A stretch of 20,798 bases of DNA, taken from an uncultured Alistipes sp. Lineage in GTDB: Bacteria > Bacteroidota > Bacteroidia > Bacteroidales > Rikenellaceae. Where the stretch lies: positions 1-20,798 of the forward strand of contig USCH01000030.1 of NCBI GenBank assembly GCA_900553175.1. The letters run 5' to 3'. The notes under the pieces are model-generated. The model worked only from the letters and a program-made list of their open reading frames with translations. It had not been told where the DNA came from and did no database searches. The position numbers and the translations under genes are program-made. Each line of letters starts with the position of its first letter. The first letter of the stretch is position 1. Below are positions 7,667 to 15,818 of this stretch, one piece after another.

Positions 7667-7674
7667 CAAATGTA
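7667..7674 (-). promoter_or_regulatory. Promoter -7 box for the riboswitch-nrdDG transcript
   Basis: TACATTTG on the minus strand fits the Bacteroidetes -7 consensus TAnnTTTG and lies just a few bases before the first riboswitch helix, where a promoter is needed. No convincing -33 TTTG is seen. Confidence 0.7.
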
Positions 7675-7882
7675 GGAATTGTTTGCCGAACGGCTGTCCG
7701 GCGCGCCGTTTTTTAATGAACAAGTTATGAACAATGGTCCGGGAGCGGCTGCCGGGGCGGTTTCCGGGGGTTGTTCCGCGGGTCGGCCGCATGCGGGCTG
7801 TTCCGGGAGCTCCGGCTGCCCCGGGAATCCCCGGAGCCGGTCCGAATGTCCGTGGAGAGGGATTCCGTTCGGAAAAAAATCG

Positions 7883-7890
7883 TATCTTGC
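7883..7890 (+). promoter_or_regulatory. Possible promoter box for the GNAT gene
   Basis: TATCTTGC resembles TAnnTTTG with one T missing, and lies 18 bases before the proposed GTG start. The stretch 7675-7882 between the two divergent promoters is GC-rich, holds short overlapping inverted repeats around 7810-7840, and shows no convincing gene. Confidence 0.4.
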
Positions 7891-7907
7891 GGCAAAAATC
7901 CGTACCG

Positions 7908-8579
7908 GTGAACTCCTCGCTCTCCTTCACCCGCTTCCTCTCGCCTTCGGACGAGGGGTGGCCCGAAGCCCTCGCCCTCTACCTGCGTGCCTTTCCCGCC
8001 CGGGAGCGGCGCAGCGAAGCCGACCTGCGGACGGCTCTCGCCGATCCGGCCTTCCATGCCTGCGCCATCCGTCTGGACGGAGCCGCGGCCGGAATCCTTT
8101 TCTACTGGGAGTACGACGGCGGAAGCTATGTCGAATATCTGGCCGTGGAGCCGGAGTTCCGCGGCCGGCAGGTCGGGTCCGGGGCGCTCGGCGCCTTTTG
8201 CCGCGGCCGAAACGTCGTGCTGGAGATCGAACCGCCTGAGGAGCCGTCGCCGACCGTCCCGCCGACCTCCCCGTCTGCCACTCCGTCTGTCTCCTCGCCT
8301 GCCTCCCCGTCGGCCGACGCTTCGGCGGCCCGCGAGCTTCCGCAATCGCTCCGGCGGCTGCATTTCTACGAGCGGGCGGGGTTCGTCCGCAACCCCCAGC
8401 CCTATTTGCACCCCTCCTACGGCGATCCGGCGGAGCCGCATCCGCTGGTGCTCATGAGCCGGCCCGGGCCGCTCGGCGACGAGGCGCTGCGGCGTTTCGA
8501 GCGCTTCATCCGCGAACGCGTGCTCCGCTATTCGCGCCTCGAACAGCCCGTGGGGCCGCTGCTCACCGGCGGAGCGTAG
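7908..8579 (+). CDS. GNAT family N-acetyltransferase with low-complexity insert
   Basis: Taken from the GTG at 7908 this is a 223-residue protein. GNAT motif A is clear at about 74-92 (VEYLAVEPEFRGRQVGSGAL, with the acetyl-CoA loop RGRQVGSG), and the later LHFYERAGF (151-159) is the usual motif B region. The substrate cannot be told. Between the two motifs lies a Pro/Ser/Thr-rich segment (residues about 109-143) absent from ordinary GNATs. The frame stays open back to 7734, but that extension is Pro/Gly/Arg-rich, covers a candidate promoter box and has no family resemblance, so the GTG just before the first GNAT-like residues is preferred. A strong hairpin follows the stop. Confidence 0.8.
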   Translation: MNSSLSFTRFLSPSDEGWPEALALYLRAFPARERRSEADLRTALADPAFHACAIRLDGAAAGILFYWEYDGGSYVEYLAVEPEFRGRQVGSGALGAFCRGRNVVLEIEPPEEPSPTVPPTSPSATPSVSSPASPSADASAARELPQSLRRLHFYERAGFVRNPQPYLHPSYGDPAEPHPLVLMSRPGPLGDEALRRFERFIRERVLRYSRLEQPVGPLLTGGA

Positions 8580-8601
8580 CCGGGCCGGGAATCCCGATGC
8601 G

Positions 8602-8645
8602 GAAGCCCGGACCGCGGCGGAATCGACCGCTGCGGCCCGGGCTTC
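8602..8645. terminator. Strong hairpin between convergent GNAT and polA genes
   Basis: GAAGCCCGG (8602-8610) pairs with CCGGGCTTC (8637-8645), and inside it CCGCGGCGG pairs with CCGCTGCGG with one mismatch, around a six-base loop. It lies between two convergent stop codons, where it could end both transcripts. The T tract is weak (CTCTTTC about 12 bases downstream on plus). Confidence 0.6.
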
Positions 8646-8672
8646 GGGTCTCCGGGCTCTTTCGTGCCGGAA

Positions 8673-11543
8673 TCAGTGGGCTTCGAGCCAGTTGCGGCCG
8701 ACGCCCGCTTCGGCGATGAGGCGCACCTTGAGCGATGCGGCCGCCTCCATCGCCTCGGTGACGATGCGCACGACCTGCTCCTGTTCGCTGCGGAGCATGT
8801 CGACGACCAGTTCGTCGTGGACTTGCAGGATCACGCGCGAGCGGATGCCCTCGGCGGCGAAGCGGCGGTGCACCTCGATCATGGCGATCTTCATGATGTC
8901 GGCCGCCGAGCCCTGGATCGGCGCATTGACCGCGTTGCGTTCGGCCAGTCCGCGCGCCACGGCGTTCTGCGAGGCGATGTCGTTGAGGTAGCGGCGGCGG
9001 CCGAAGATCGTCGAGACGTAGCCGTCGGTCTTGGCCTTTTCGACCACGCGCTCCATATACTCCTTCACCTTGGGATACGAGGCGAAGTAGCCGTCGATGA
9101 TCTCCCGGGCCTCCTTGCGCGGAATTTCGAGCCGCTGGCTCAGTCCGAAGGCCGAAATGCCGTAGATGATGCCGAAGTTGGCCGTCTTGGCGCGGCGCCG
9201 CTCCTCGGGCGTCACCTCGCCGATGGGCTTGCCGAAGAGGCGGGCGGCCGTGGCGGCATGGATGTCTTCGCCGTGCTCGAAGGCCGCGATGAGCGATTCG
9301 TCGCCCGAAAGATGGGCCATCAGACGCAGTTCGACCTGGCTGTAGTCGGCCGAGAGCAGCAGATGGTCGTCGTCCGAGGGGATGAAGGCCTTGCGGATGC
9401 GGCGGCCCATCTCCTCGCGCACGGGGATGTTCTGGAGGTTGGGGTTGGCCGACGAGAGCCGCCCCGTGGCCGTTACGGCCTGGTTGAACGAGGTGTGGAT
9501 GCGTCCCGTCGAGCGGTTGACCAGTTGCGGCAGCGCCTCGACGTAGGTCGACAGCAGTTTCTTGACGCCCCGGTATTCGAGGATCAGATCGACGATCCGG
9601 TGCTTGTGCGCGAATCCCTGAAGATACTCCTCGTCGGTGCAGAACTGCTTGGTGCGCGTCATCTTGGGCTTTTCGGCGATGCGCATCCTGCCGAAGAGCA
9701 CCTCGCCCAGTTGCCGCGCGGAGTTGACGTTGAGCGACGCCTCGCCGGCTTCGGTGCGGATGGCGGCCTCCAGTTCGATCAGCCGGCGGTTCAGCTCGAC
9801 GGCGTATTCGGCCAGCGCGGCCGTGTCGATTCGCACGCCCGCCTCCTCGATCTCGGCCAGCACGCCGATCATCGGCTCCTCGATTTCGGAATAGAGGTGC
9901 TGCAAGCCGATCTCCTCGACCATCGGCCAGAGCTTGTGCTTGAGTTGCAGGGTCACGTCGGCATCTTCGGCGGCATACTCCTTGACGCGCTCGACGTTCA
10001 CCAGGTCCATCGTCAGCTGTTTGGCTCCCTTGCCGATGAGGGTCTCGATTTCGATGGGCCGGTAGTCGAGGTAGCGTTCCGCCAGCGCGTTCATGTTGTG
10101 GCGCGACTCGGGGTCGAGCAGGTAGTGGAGGATCATCGTGTCGTAGAGACGCCCCTTCACCTCGATGCCCGTGCGGCGCAGAACCATGAGGTCGAACTTG
10201 ATGTTCTGGCCGATCTTGGCGATCCGCTCGTCCTCGAAAAGCGGTTTGACGACGGCGGCCAGCGCGGCCGTGTTCTCCTCGGTGAAGGGCACGTACCACG
10301 CCTCATGGGGAACGACGGAGAGCGAAAGACCCACGATGCGGTCGTTGAAGACGTCGAGCCCGGTGGTCTCGGTGTCGAAGCAGAATTCGGGGTGTCTTCG
10401 GATTTCGGCCACCACGCCGCGCAGCGCTTCGGGCGTTTCGACGAGCCTGTATTCGTGGGGAGTGTCGAGCGCCGTGCGGAAGGTCGGACCGGCTTCGGCG
10501 GCGGGCTGTTCGGCTTCGGCGGCTGCGGCCGGGGGCTCTGCTGCGGCCGGTGCCGTGAACAGATCGCCCTGACCGGCCAGCGCGGCCTTCCTGGCGGCTG
10601 CGGATTTGGCGCGGGCCATTTCGGCCAGCTGGCGCTGGGCCTCCTGCTTCGGCGCGTCGGAGAGCGGTTCGGCGGGCGCCAGATTGGACAGATCGTTCAG
10701 GAAAGCCTTGAAGTCCAGTTCGGCGAAGAGCGCCCGCAGCATGTCGATGTGCGGATCGCAGACGGTCAGCTCCTCGGGCCGGAATTCGATCGGCACGTCG
10801 AGGCAGATGGTCGTGAGCCGCTTGGCCAGCAGCAGTTTGTCGCCCCATGCGGCGATCTTTTCGCCCTGCTTGCCGGGGATGCGGTCCGCGTTTTCCAGAA
10901 TGTTCTCCACCGTTCCCCACTCCCGCACCAGTTTGCAGGCGCTTTTCTCGCCGATGCCCGGCACGCCCGGAATGTTGTCCGAAGCGTCGCCCCACAGGGC
11001 CAGGATGTCGCGCACCAGCACGGGATCGTCGATGCCGTATTTGCTGCGGATGGCTTCGCGGTCGATGATCTCGATGCCGTCGGTGCCCCGCTGCCGGTAG
11101 ATGCGGCAGTTGTCGCGCACCAGCTGCCCGTAATCCTTGTCGGGCGTCACCATGAAGACGTCGTAGCCCGCTTCGGCGCCCTTTTTCGAGAGGGTGCCGA
11201 TCACGTCGTCGGCTTCGTAGCCTTCGACCTCGAGAATCGGGATGCACATGGCCTCGAGCACCTGCTTGACGTAGGGCACCGAGAGCAGGATGTCTTCGGG
11301 CGTGGCGCTGCGGTTGGCCTTGTAGTCGGCGTAGATGTCGCGGCGGAAGCTGCCGCCCTTGGGATCGAACGCCACGCCCAGCAGATCGGGGTGTTCGCGT
11401 TTCTGGATGTCGCGCAGGAATTTGACGAAGCCGAACACCACCGAGGTGTTCATGCCCGTGCGGCTGCGCATGGGACGTCCCAGAAAGGCGTAGTAATACT
11501 TGAAAAGCAACGCGTAGGCGTCGACCAGGAATAGTTTTTTCAT
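8673..11543 (-). CDS. polA: DNA polymerase I
   Basis: This 956-residue enzyme fills gaps and removes RNA primers. The N-terminal 5' nuclease domain (about 1-290) shows FDPKGGSFRRD, GYEADDVIGTL, TPDKDYGQLV and the helix-hairpin-helix NIPGVPGIGEKSA. An Ala/Glu/Pro-rich linker (about 325-365) follows. The 3'-5' proofreading domain keeps its catalytic acids (FDTETTGLD, D390 and E392), so proofreading should be active. The polymerase domain carries motif A DYSQVELR (D733), motif B (RRAKTANFGIIYGISAFG) and motif C VHDE (D910, E911). The start MKKLFLVDAYALL is the typical polA N terminus; the longer frame upstream runs through queD and is not real. queD lies 68 bases upstream on the same strand. Confidence 0.97.
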   Translation of the reverse strand: MKKLFLVDAYALLFKYYYAFLGRPMRSRTGMNTSVVFGFVKFLRDIQKREHPDLLGVAFDPKGGSFRRDIYADYKANRSATPEDILLSVPYVKQVLEAMCIPILEVEGYEADDVIGTLSKKGAEAGYDVFMVTPDKDYGQLVRDNCRIYRQRGTDGIEIIDREAIRSKYGIDDPVLVRDILALWGDASDNIPGVPGIGEKSACKLVREWGTVENILENADRIPGKQGEKIAAWGDKLLLAKRLTTICLDVPIEFRPEELTVCDPHIDMLRALFAELDFKAFLNDLSNLAPAEPLSDAPKQEAQRQLAEMARAKSAAARKAALAGQGDLFTAPAAAEPPAAAAEAEQPAAEAGPTFRTALDTPHEYRLVETPEALRGVVAEIRRHPEFCFDTETTGLDVFNDRIVGLSLSVVPHEAWYVPFTEENTAALAAVVKPLFEDERIAKIGQNIKFDLMVLRRTGIEVKGRLYDTMILHYLLDPESRHNMNALAERYLDYRPIEIETLIGKGAKQLTMDLVNVERVKEYAAEDADVTLQLKHKLWPMVEEIGLQHLYSEIEEPMIGVLAEIEEAGVRIDTAALAEYAVELNRRLIELEAAIRTEAGEASLNVNSARQLGEVLFGRMRIAEKPKMTRTKQFCTDEEYLQGFAHKHRIVDLILEYRGVKKLLSTYVEALPQLVNRSTGRIHTSFNQAVTATGRLSSANPNLQNIPVREEMGRRIRKAFIPSDDDHLLLSADYSQVELRLMAHLSGDESLIAAFEHGEDIHAATAARLFGKPIGEVTPEERRRAKTANFGIIYGISAFGLSQRLEIPRKEAREIIDGYFASYPKVKEYMERVVEKAKTDGYVSTIFGRRRYLNDIASQNAVARGLAERNAVNAPIQGSAADIMKIAMIEVHRRFAAEGIRSRVILQVHDELVVDMLRSEQEQVVRIVTEAMEAAASLKVRLIAEAGVGRNWLEAH

Positions 11544-11611
11544 ATCGTGTGGAGTTGCGTCTTCCGAGGGTGTGCGCGATCGCCGCCCGGGGCGTGCGGT
11601 CTCTCCTGCGT

Positions 11612-12064
11612 TCAGCGGTTGTCTTCGGCGAACCACTCGGCGAACGAGGTGGCCGTTTCGTGCAGGCGCAGCGAGTGGAGCGCGACTCCTTCGGGCAGGC
11701 GGGCGCCGATGCGCCGCGCGAAGTCGTCGAGCATGTTTTCGCACGTGGGCTGGTAGTCCACTTCGGCCAGGTTGCGGCATTGGCTGCGGAGCGCTTCGCG
11801 CAGGGCTTCGTTGCGGGGGGTGGCGCGCACCACCAGCGCGTGGTCGAAGCGCCCGACGACCTCTTCGCCGACGATGCGTTTGAGCACGCCGAAATCCATC
11901 ACCATGCCGCACTTGGGGTCGTCCTCCTTCAGCGAGGGGGTTCCCTTGACCGTGACGAACAGCCGGTAGGAGTGTCCGTGGATTTCGCGGCAGGGGCCGT
12001 CGTAGCCGTCGAGGGCATGCGCCGCTTCGAACGAGAATTCCTTGGTGAGTCTGATGGTTGCCAT
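11612..12064 (-). CDS. queD: 6-carboxytetrahydropterin synthase / 6-pyruvoyl-tetrahydropterin synthase family
   Basis: This 150-residue protein has the family signatures: FEAAHALDGYDGPCREIHGHSY with the zinc-binding histidines and the catalytic cysteine, CGMVMDFGVLK, FDHALVV, PTCENMLDDFA and the terminal LHET. In bacteria lacking biopterin these enzymes usually make 6-carboxytetrahydropterin for queuosine and other 7-deazaguanines. No other queuosine gene is in view, so a pterin role cannot be excluded. The ATG at 12064 begins 5 bases after a TATCTTTG promoter box. polA follows after 68 bases in the same direction and may be read through from here. Confidence 0.9.
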   Translation of the reverse strand: MATIRLTKEFSFEAAHALDGYDGPCREIHGHSYRLFVTVKGTPSLKEDDPKCGMVMDFGVLKRIVGEEVVGRFDHALVVRATPRNEALREALRSQCRNLAEVDYQPTCENMLDDFARRIGARLPEGVALHSLRLHETATSFAEWFAEDNR

Positions 12065-12069
12065 ATGCG

Positions 12070-12077
12070 CAAAGATA
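12070..12077 (-). promoter_or_regulatory. Promoter -7 box of queD, predicting a leaderless mRNA
   Basis: TATCTTTG on the minus strand matches TAnnTTTG perfectly. Only five bases (CGCAT) separate it from the queD ATG, so transcription would start at or within a few bases of the start codon. Confidence 0.75.
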
Positions 12078-12277
12078 CCCATTAAAAACGAAAGTGCCGC
12101 ATCCGGCCGGATTTTTTCCCGCGCAAAACGGAACAGGAGGCATGCGCGATCTACATTTTTGTGCTTGTTCTGCTCGGTTAAAATACTGTTTTCGAGCGCA
12201 TTGATGTGTTTTTGGCTGCGAGTCGTTCCACCGGAAAAACCCTCTGCCTTGCCGGATTCCTCCCTTATATTTAATTT

Positions 12278-12285
12278 TACTTTCG
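12278..12285 (+). promoter_or_regulatory. Weak candidate promoter box before the glycanase gene
   Basis: TACTTTCG differs from TAnnTTTG at one position and lies 36 bases before the ATG at 12322, inside an AT-rich patch (12265-12290). No properly spaced -33 element is seen. The rest of 12078-12277 shows nothing recognisable. Confidence 0.3.
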
Positions 12286-12321
12286 GAAATCGAAAAACTA
12301 CCGACACTCAAATTCCCTTTT

Positions 12322-14019
12322 ATGAACATCCGACAACTTCTCCTTTGCGCTGCGGCATCGCTGATGCTGGGCGGCTGCACTTCCTCTCCGACGGAGGGGG
12401 CGCTCGACCGGGCGACCGAAAAGCGCATCGACACCCTCATCGCCGGGATGACGCTCGACGAAAAGATCGGCCAGCTCAACCAGGTCTCGACGGCCTGGTC
12501 GGCCGAAGCCATGGCCGACGACATCCGCAGCGGCCGGATGGGGTCGATTCTCAACGAGGTCAATCCCGCGACGGTCAACGCCATGCAGCGCATCGTCGTC
12601 GAGAAGAGCCGGTTCGACAAAAATCCCTCGAACATCCCCGGCAGCGCCGAGTACACCGAGGGCGACCAGATGCGCACGATCGCCGATCTGGAGATCGGCA
12701 CCGAATATTATGTCGTTGCGGCCGCCGAACTGCTGGGCTACACCGTCAAGGAGCCGCTCGTCACGCTGGGCTGCGGCGGAACGACCGATCCGGCCGGGCA
12801 TCCCGACGATTTCTGGATCGCCGACATCCCCGTCAAACAGGCCCGCAGCGCACGGCGCGGCATAAGCGGCGGCTTCCAGATGGACACCGATGCCGCGCTG
12901 CTGGGTCCGGGCGTGTCGTGGTGCTACAACTGGAGCCACAACTATCCCGAATACACGCCCCGGCTCGACGAGGCCGGCATGCTGTTCCTGCCCATGGTCT
13001 GGAACGCCGGCATCAACGAGGCGCAGATCCTGCGCTATGCCGAAGAGCATCCCCAGGCGCAGTATCTGCTGGCCTACAACGAACCCAACCTCACCGATCA
13101 GGCCAACATGACGCCCGCGCAGGCTGCGGCCGCATGGCCCGCGCTGAAGGCCGTGGCGCAGAAAGCCGGGCTGAAGCTCATCTCTCCGGCGCTCAACTAC
13201 GGCACGCTGGCCGGGTACAGCGACCCCGAAAAGTGGATGGACGACTTCCTGGCGTGCGACGGCGTGAGCCTCGACGACATGGCGGGAATCGCCCTGCATT
13301 GCTACATGCCCAACGTGCCGGGCATGCGGGCCATGATCCGCAAGTTCGACAAATACCGCAAGCCGATCTTCATGACCGAATTCTGCCATGCCAACGGAAC
13401 GATCACCAACGACGTGGCGACGCAGAAGAGCTTCATGTCCGAGGTGCTCAACTTCCTCGAGACCGACAGCGCCGTGGGCGGCTACTCGTGGTTCATGTGC
13501 CGGGCGTCGGGCTCGTGGGGCGCCATCAGCCTGCTCGGCAGCGACACCGCCCGTCCGGCTCTGACCGAGCTGGGCGAGATGTATGTCCATTTTTCGTCGT
13601 TCGACAAGAACTGCTGGTATCGTCCCGGCGAACCGATTCCCGCCGAACACTATTCGGCGCACAACTGCTCCGACGCCGCTCCGTCGGAGAGCTGGACTCC
13701 GCCTTTCCCCGTGCTCAACACGACCGACCGCTCGGGCGACCTGATGGTCGTGGGCAACAAGTCGGGCGCCTGGGTCGAATACCAGATCGAGGTGGATGCC
13801 GCGCGCACCTATGCGCTGGCCGTGCGCTACCAGGCCGAACTGATGAACGGTACGTTCGACCTTTCGATCGACGGCGGAACCCCCGTCGAGGCGGTCTTCG
13901 AAAAGACCGACTACTGGAAGACCAAATGGATCGACCTCGACCTTCCGGCCGGCCGCCACACGCTGCGTCTGGCCCACCGGAGCGGCCGGGCCGACTTCAA
14001 CTATCTCTACCTCGACTGA
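12322..14019 (+). CDS. Lipoprotein glycanase: GH3 N-terminal fragment + GH128-like catalytic domain + CBM6-like domain
   Basis: This 565-residue protein has a lipoprotein signal peptide with lipobox LGGC (C19). Residues about 27-97 read like the first segment of Bacteroidetes GH3 beta-glucosidases (RIDTLIAGMTLDEKIGQLNQ, IRSGRMGSILNEV, NAMQRIVVEKSR), but the GH3 barrel and nucleophile are absent. A short fibronectin-like stretch (about 100-155, IGTEYYVVAAAE) follows. Residues about 176-430 resemble GH128 (Asl1-like) enzymes: ARRGISGG, GVSWCYNWS, AYNEPNLTD with likely acid/base E254, and FMTEFCH with likely nucleophile E353. The C-terminal 435-565 resembles CBM6. GH128 members cleave beta-1,3-glucan, so an outer-membrane-anchored beta-glucanase is the best guess. 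DUF6377 follows after 50 bases. Confidence 0.8.
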   Translation: MNIRQLLLCAAASLMLGGCTSSPTEGALDRATEKRIDTLIAGMTLDEKIGQLNQVSTAWSAEAMADDIRSGRMGSILNEVNPATVNAMQRIVVEKSRFDKNPSNIPGSAEYTEGDQMRTIADLEIGTEYYVVAAAELLGYTVKEPLVTLGCGGTTDPAGHPDDFWIADIPVKQARSARRGISGGFQMDTDAALLGPGVSWCYNWSHNYPEYTPRLDEAGMLFLPMVWNAGINEAQILRYAEEHPQAQYLLAYNEPNLTDQANMTPAQAAAAWPALKAVAQKAGLKLISPALNYGTLAGYSDPEKWMDDFLACDGVSLDDMAGIALHCYMPNVPGMRAMIRKFDKYRKPIFMTEFCHANGTITNDVATQKSFMSEVLNFLETDSAVGGYSWFMCRASGSWGAISLLGSDTARPALTELGEMYVHFSSFDKNCWYRPGEPIPAEHYSAHNCSDAAPSESWTPPFPVLNTTDRSGDLMVVGNKSGAWVEYQIEVDAARTYALAVRYQAELMNGTFDLSIDGGTPVEAVFEKTDYWKTKWIDLDLPAGRHTLRLAHRSGRADFNYLYLD

Positions 14020-14022
14020 CTG

Positions 14023-14067
14023 TCCCGTCCCGTCCCGACCTGACCTAACCTAACCCGACCCAACCGA
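14023..14067 (+). repeat. Degenerate pentanucleotide tandem repeat filling the intergenic gap
   Basis: Nine consecutive 5-bp units read TCCCG, TCCCG, TCCCG, ACCTG, ACCTA, ACCTA, ACCCG, ACCCA, ACCGA, fitting WCCYR except the last. They occupy almost the whole 50 bases between the glycanase stop and the DUF6377 ATG at 14070. The C-rich sense strand leaves no Shine-Dalgarno site. Confidence 0.85.
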
Positions 14068-14069
14068 CC

Positions 14070-15719
14070 ATGAACCGTTTGAGAAAACTCCTGCTGACCC
14101 TCGGCGCCGCGCTTCTCTGCTGCGGCGTGCGGGGGTCCGAGCATTCGCCCGAGCTCGCCGAGGCGCTCGCCGGGCTGGATGCCGCGATCGAAAGCCGGGC
14201 CAACTACGAGACCATCAAACTCGCCCACATCCGGCAGCTGGAACAGATGTATTCGTCGAACAACGCTTCGGCCGAGCAGCGTTACCAGATCGGCCTCTCG
14301 CTCTACGAGGAGTATGCGGGCTACCAGTTCGACAAGGCGCAGAGCTATCTGCAGCAGAACCTCGAGCTGGCGGAACGCATGGGCGACGGGGAGAAGACCG
14401 CCGAAACGCTCATCGTCATGGGGCACCTCTATGCGGCGGCCGGGTTTTACCTCGAGGCGCAGGACATTCTCGACAACCGGATCGACGAGCGGACCCTTTC
14501 GCAGGAGCTGCGGCTGCGTTATTTCCTGGCGCAGCAGAAGCTCAACAACGAGCTGATCAACTTCTCGAAGCTCGAATCCACGGTCGTGCAGGCTGTCGGC
14601 AAGGCGCGCCTCTACACCGACCGGCTGCTGGCCGAACTGCCGCCCGAATCGTTCGACTACCGGACCCTTTACATCGTCAACGCGCTCTCGCAGTGGAAGC
14701 TCGACCAGGCGGAACAGATGTGCCGCAAGACGTTGGACGACACGGCCGATTCGCCGCGCCAGTTCGCGCTGGCCGCCTACCTCGAAGCCGTGCTGTGCAG
14801 CATGCAGGGCCGCAACGACGAAATGGCCTACTGGTATGCGCGGTCGGCCACGGCCGACATCCAGGCCAGCGTGCGCGACAATGCGTCGATCTACTGCCTG
14901 TCGACCTACCTTTTCGGTCAGCACGACATCCGCCGGGCGCTGCGCTACGTGCGCATTTCGATGGAGGATGCGTCGTTCTACAACGCCAAGCTGCGCCAAT
15001 GGCAGATCGCCTCCTACATGACCACCATCGAGCAGGCGGCGCAGGAGATCGAAGACCGCCGCATCCGGCAGATGCATCTCTTCTCGCTCGTGATTCTGGT
15101 GCTGGCGGGAAGTCTGCTGCTGGCCCTGATCTATCTGGCCAAACTCTACCGGACGACCCACCGCGACAAGCAGATGCTCAGCCGGCAGCACGAGCAGCTC
15201 TCCGACTTCAACCGGCAGCTTTCGGAGTTCAACCGCGCCATCGTCGAGGCGAACCACGTCAAGGAGGAGTACATCGGCCTCTTCCTGACGATCTGTTCGA
15301 GCTACATCGACAAACTCTCCGACATGCAGCGCACCACCCGCCGCCGGCTGTCGCGCGGCGAGGTCCGGCAGCTCGAGCAGGAGCTTACGGGGACCAACAT
15401 CGCCGACGAAGAGCTGAAATCCTTTTACGAGACCTTCGACAACGCCTTCCTGCATCTCTATCCCTCGTTCGTCGAGGATTTCAACAACCTGCTGCTCGAC
15501 GACGAACGGATCGTGCCGCGCGACGAACGGCTCAACACCGAGCTGCGCATCTTCGCGCTGATCCGCCTGGGCATCACCGACTCGTCGAAGATTGCCTCGA
15601 TGCTCCACTACTCGGTCAATACGATCTACAACTACCGGGCGAAGGTCAAGAACAAGGCCAAATGCCAGCGCGAGAACTTCGAGGAGGCCGTCAAGCATAT
15701 CGGATCGTTCACCCTGTGA
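14070..15719 (+). CDS. DUF6377 membrane regulator with periplasmic TPR-like sensor
   Basis: This 549-residue protein has a signal peptide (residues 1-22), a helical TPR-like periplasmic region (about 25-330), one membrane helix (about 335-359, LFSLVILVLAGSLLLALIYLA), a coiled stretch (365-400) and a cytoplasmic DUF6377-type domain. The domain ends in a LuxR-like helix-turn-helix (about 500-532, LGITDSSKIASMLHYSVNTIYNYRAKV). In Bacteroidetes such proteins sit beside polysaccharide-use genes and are thought to sense a periplasmic sugar and regulate transcription directly from the membrane. Here it lies 50 bases downstream of the glycanase, so the two probably form one unit. A good terminator follows the stop. 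Confidence 0.88.
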   Translation: MNRLRKLLLTLGAALLCCGVRGSEHSPELAEALAGLDAAIESRANYETIKLAHIRQLEQMYSSNNASAEQRYQIGLSLYEEYAGYQFDKAQSYLQQNLELAERMGDGEKTAETLIVMGHLYAAAGFYLEAQDILDNRIDERTLSQELRLRYFLAQQKLNNELINFSKLESTVVQAVGKARLYTDRLLAELPPESFDYRTLYIVNALSQWKLDQAEQMCRKTLDDTADSPRQFALAAYLEAVLCSMQGRNDEMAYWYARSATADIQASVRDNASIYCLSTYLFGQHDIRRALRYVRISMEDASFYNAKLRQWQIASYMTTIEQAAQEIEDRRIRQMHLFSLVILVLAGSLLLALIYLAKLYRTTHRDKQMLSRQHEQLSDFNRQLSEFNRAIVEANHVKEEYIGLFLTICSSYIDKLSDMQRTTRRRLSRGEVRQLEQELTGTNIADEELKSFYETFDNAFLHLYPSFVEDFNNLLLDDERIVPRDERLNTELRIFALIRLGITDSSKIASMLHYSVNTIYNYRAKVKNKAKCQRENFEEAVKHIGSFTL

Positions 15720-15759
15720 TCCGCCGGGCGGCCGGGCGAAAGGGGCTGCCGTCTATGGA

Positions 15760-15804
15760 AATCGCCCTCGCCGGAATAATTCCGACGAGGGCGATTCGTC
15801 TTTT
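15760..15804. terminator. Rho-independent terminator between DUF6377 gene and sppA
   Basis: AATCGCCCTCG (15760-15770) pairs perfectly with CGAGGGCGATT (15786-15796). Inside, CGGAA pairs with TTCCG around a TAA loop, and CGTCTTTT follows on the plus strand. It lies between convergent genes and could serve both. Confidence 0.85.
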
Positions 15805-15818
15805 CGGGAGGCAGGAAG

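Noticed and set aside
7734..7907. Upstream extension of the GNAT gene from an ATG at 7734
   Set aside because: The Pro/Gly/Arg-rich sequence runs through a candidate promoter box and has no GNAT resemblance.
8664..11534. A 956-codon open frame on plus opposite polA
   Set aside because: It mirrors polA codon for codon, has no recognisable motifs, and polA on the minus strand keeps all catalytic motifs.
11544..12701. N-terminal extension of polA through queD
   Set aside because: The normal polA start MKKLFLVDAY is at 11543, and the extension is an out-of-frame reading of queD and the glycanase promoter region.
12298..13977. A 559-codon minus-strand frame opposite the glycanase
   Set aside because: The plus strand encodes clear catalytic motifs; the antisense product has none.
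14007..15698. A 563-codon minus-strand frame opposite the DUF6377 gene
   Set aside because: It is an antisense shadow; the plus-strand product has a signal peptide, membrane helix and helix-turn-helix.
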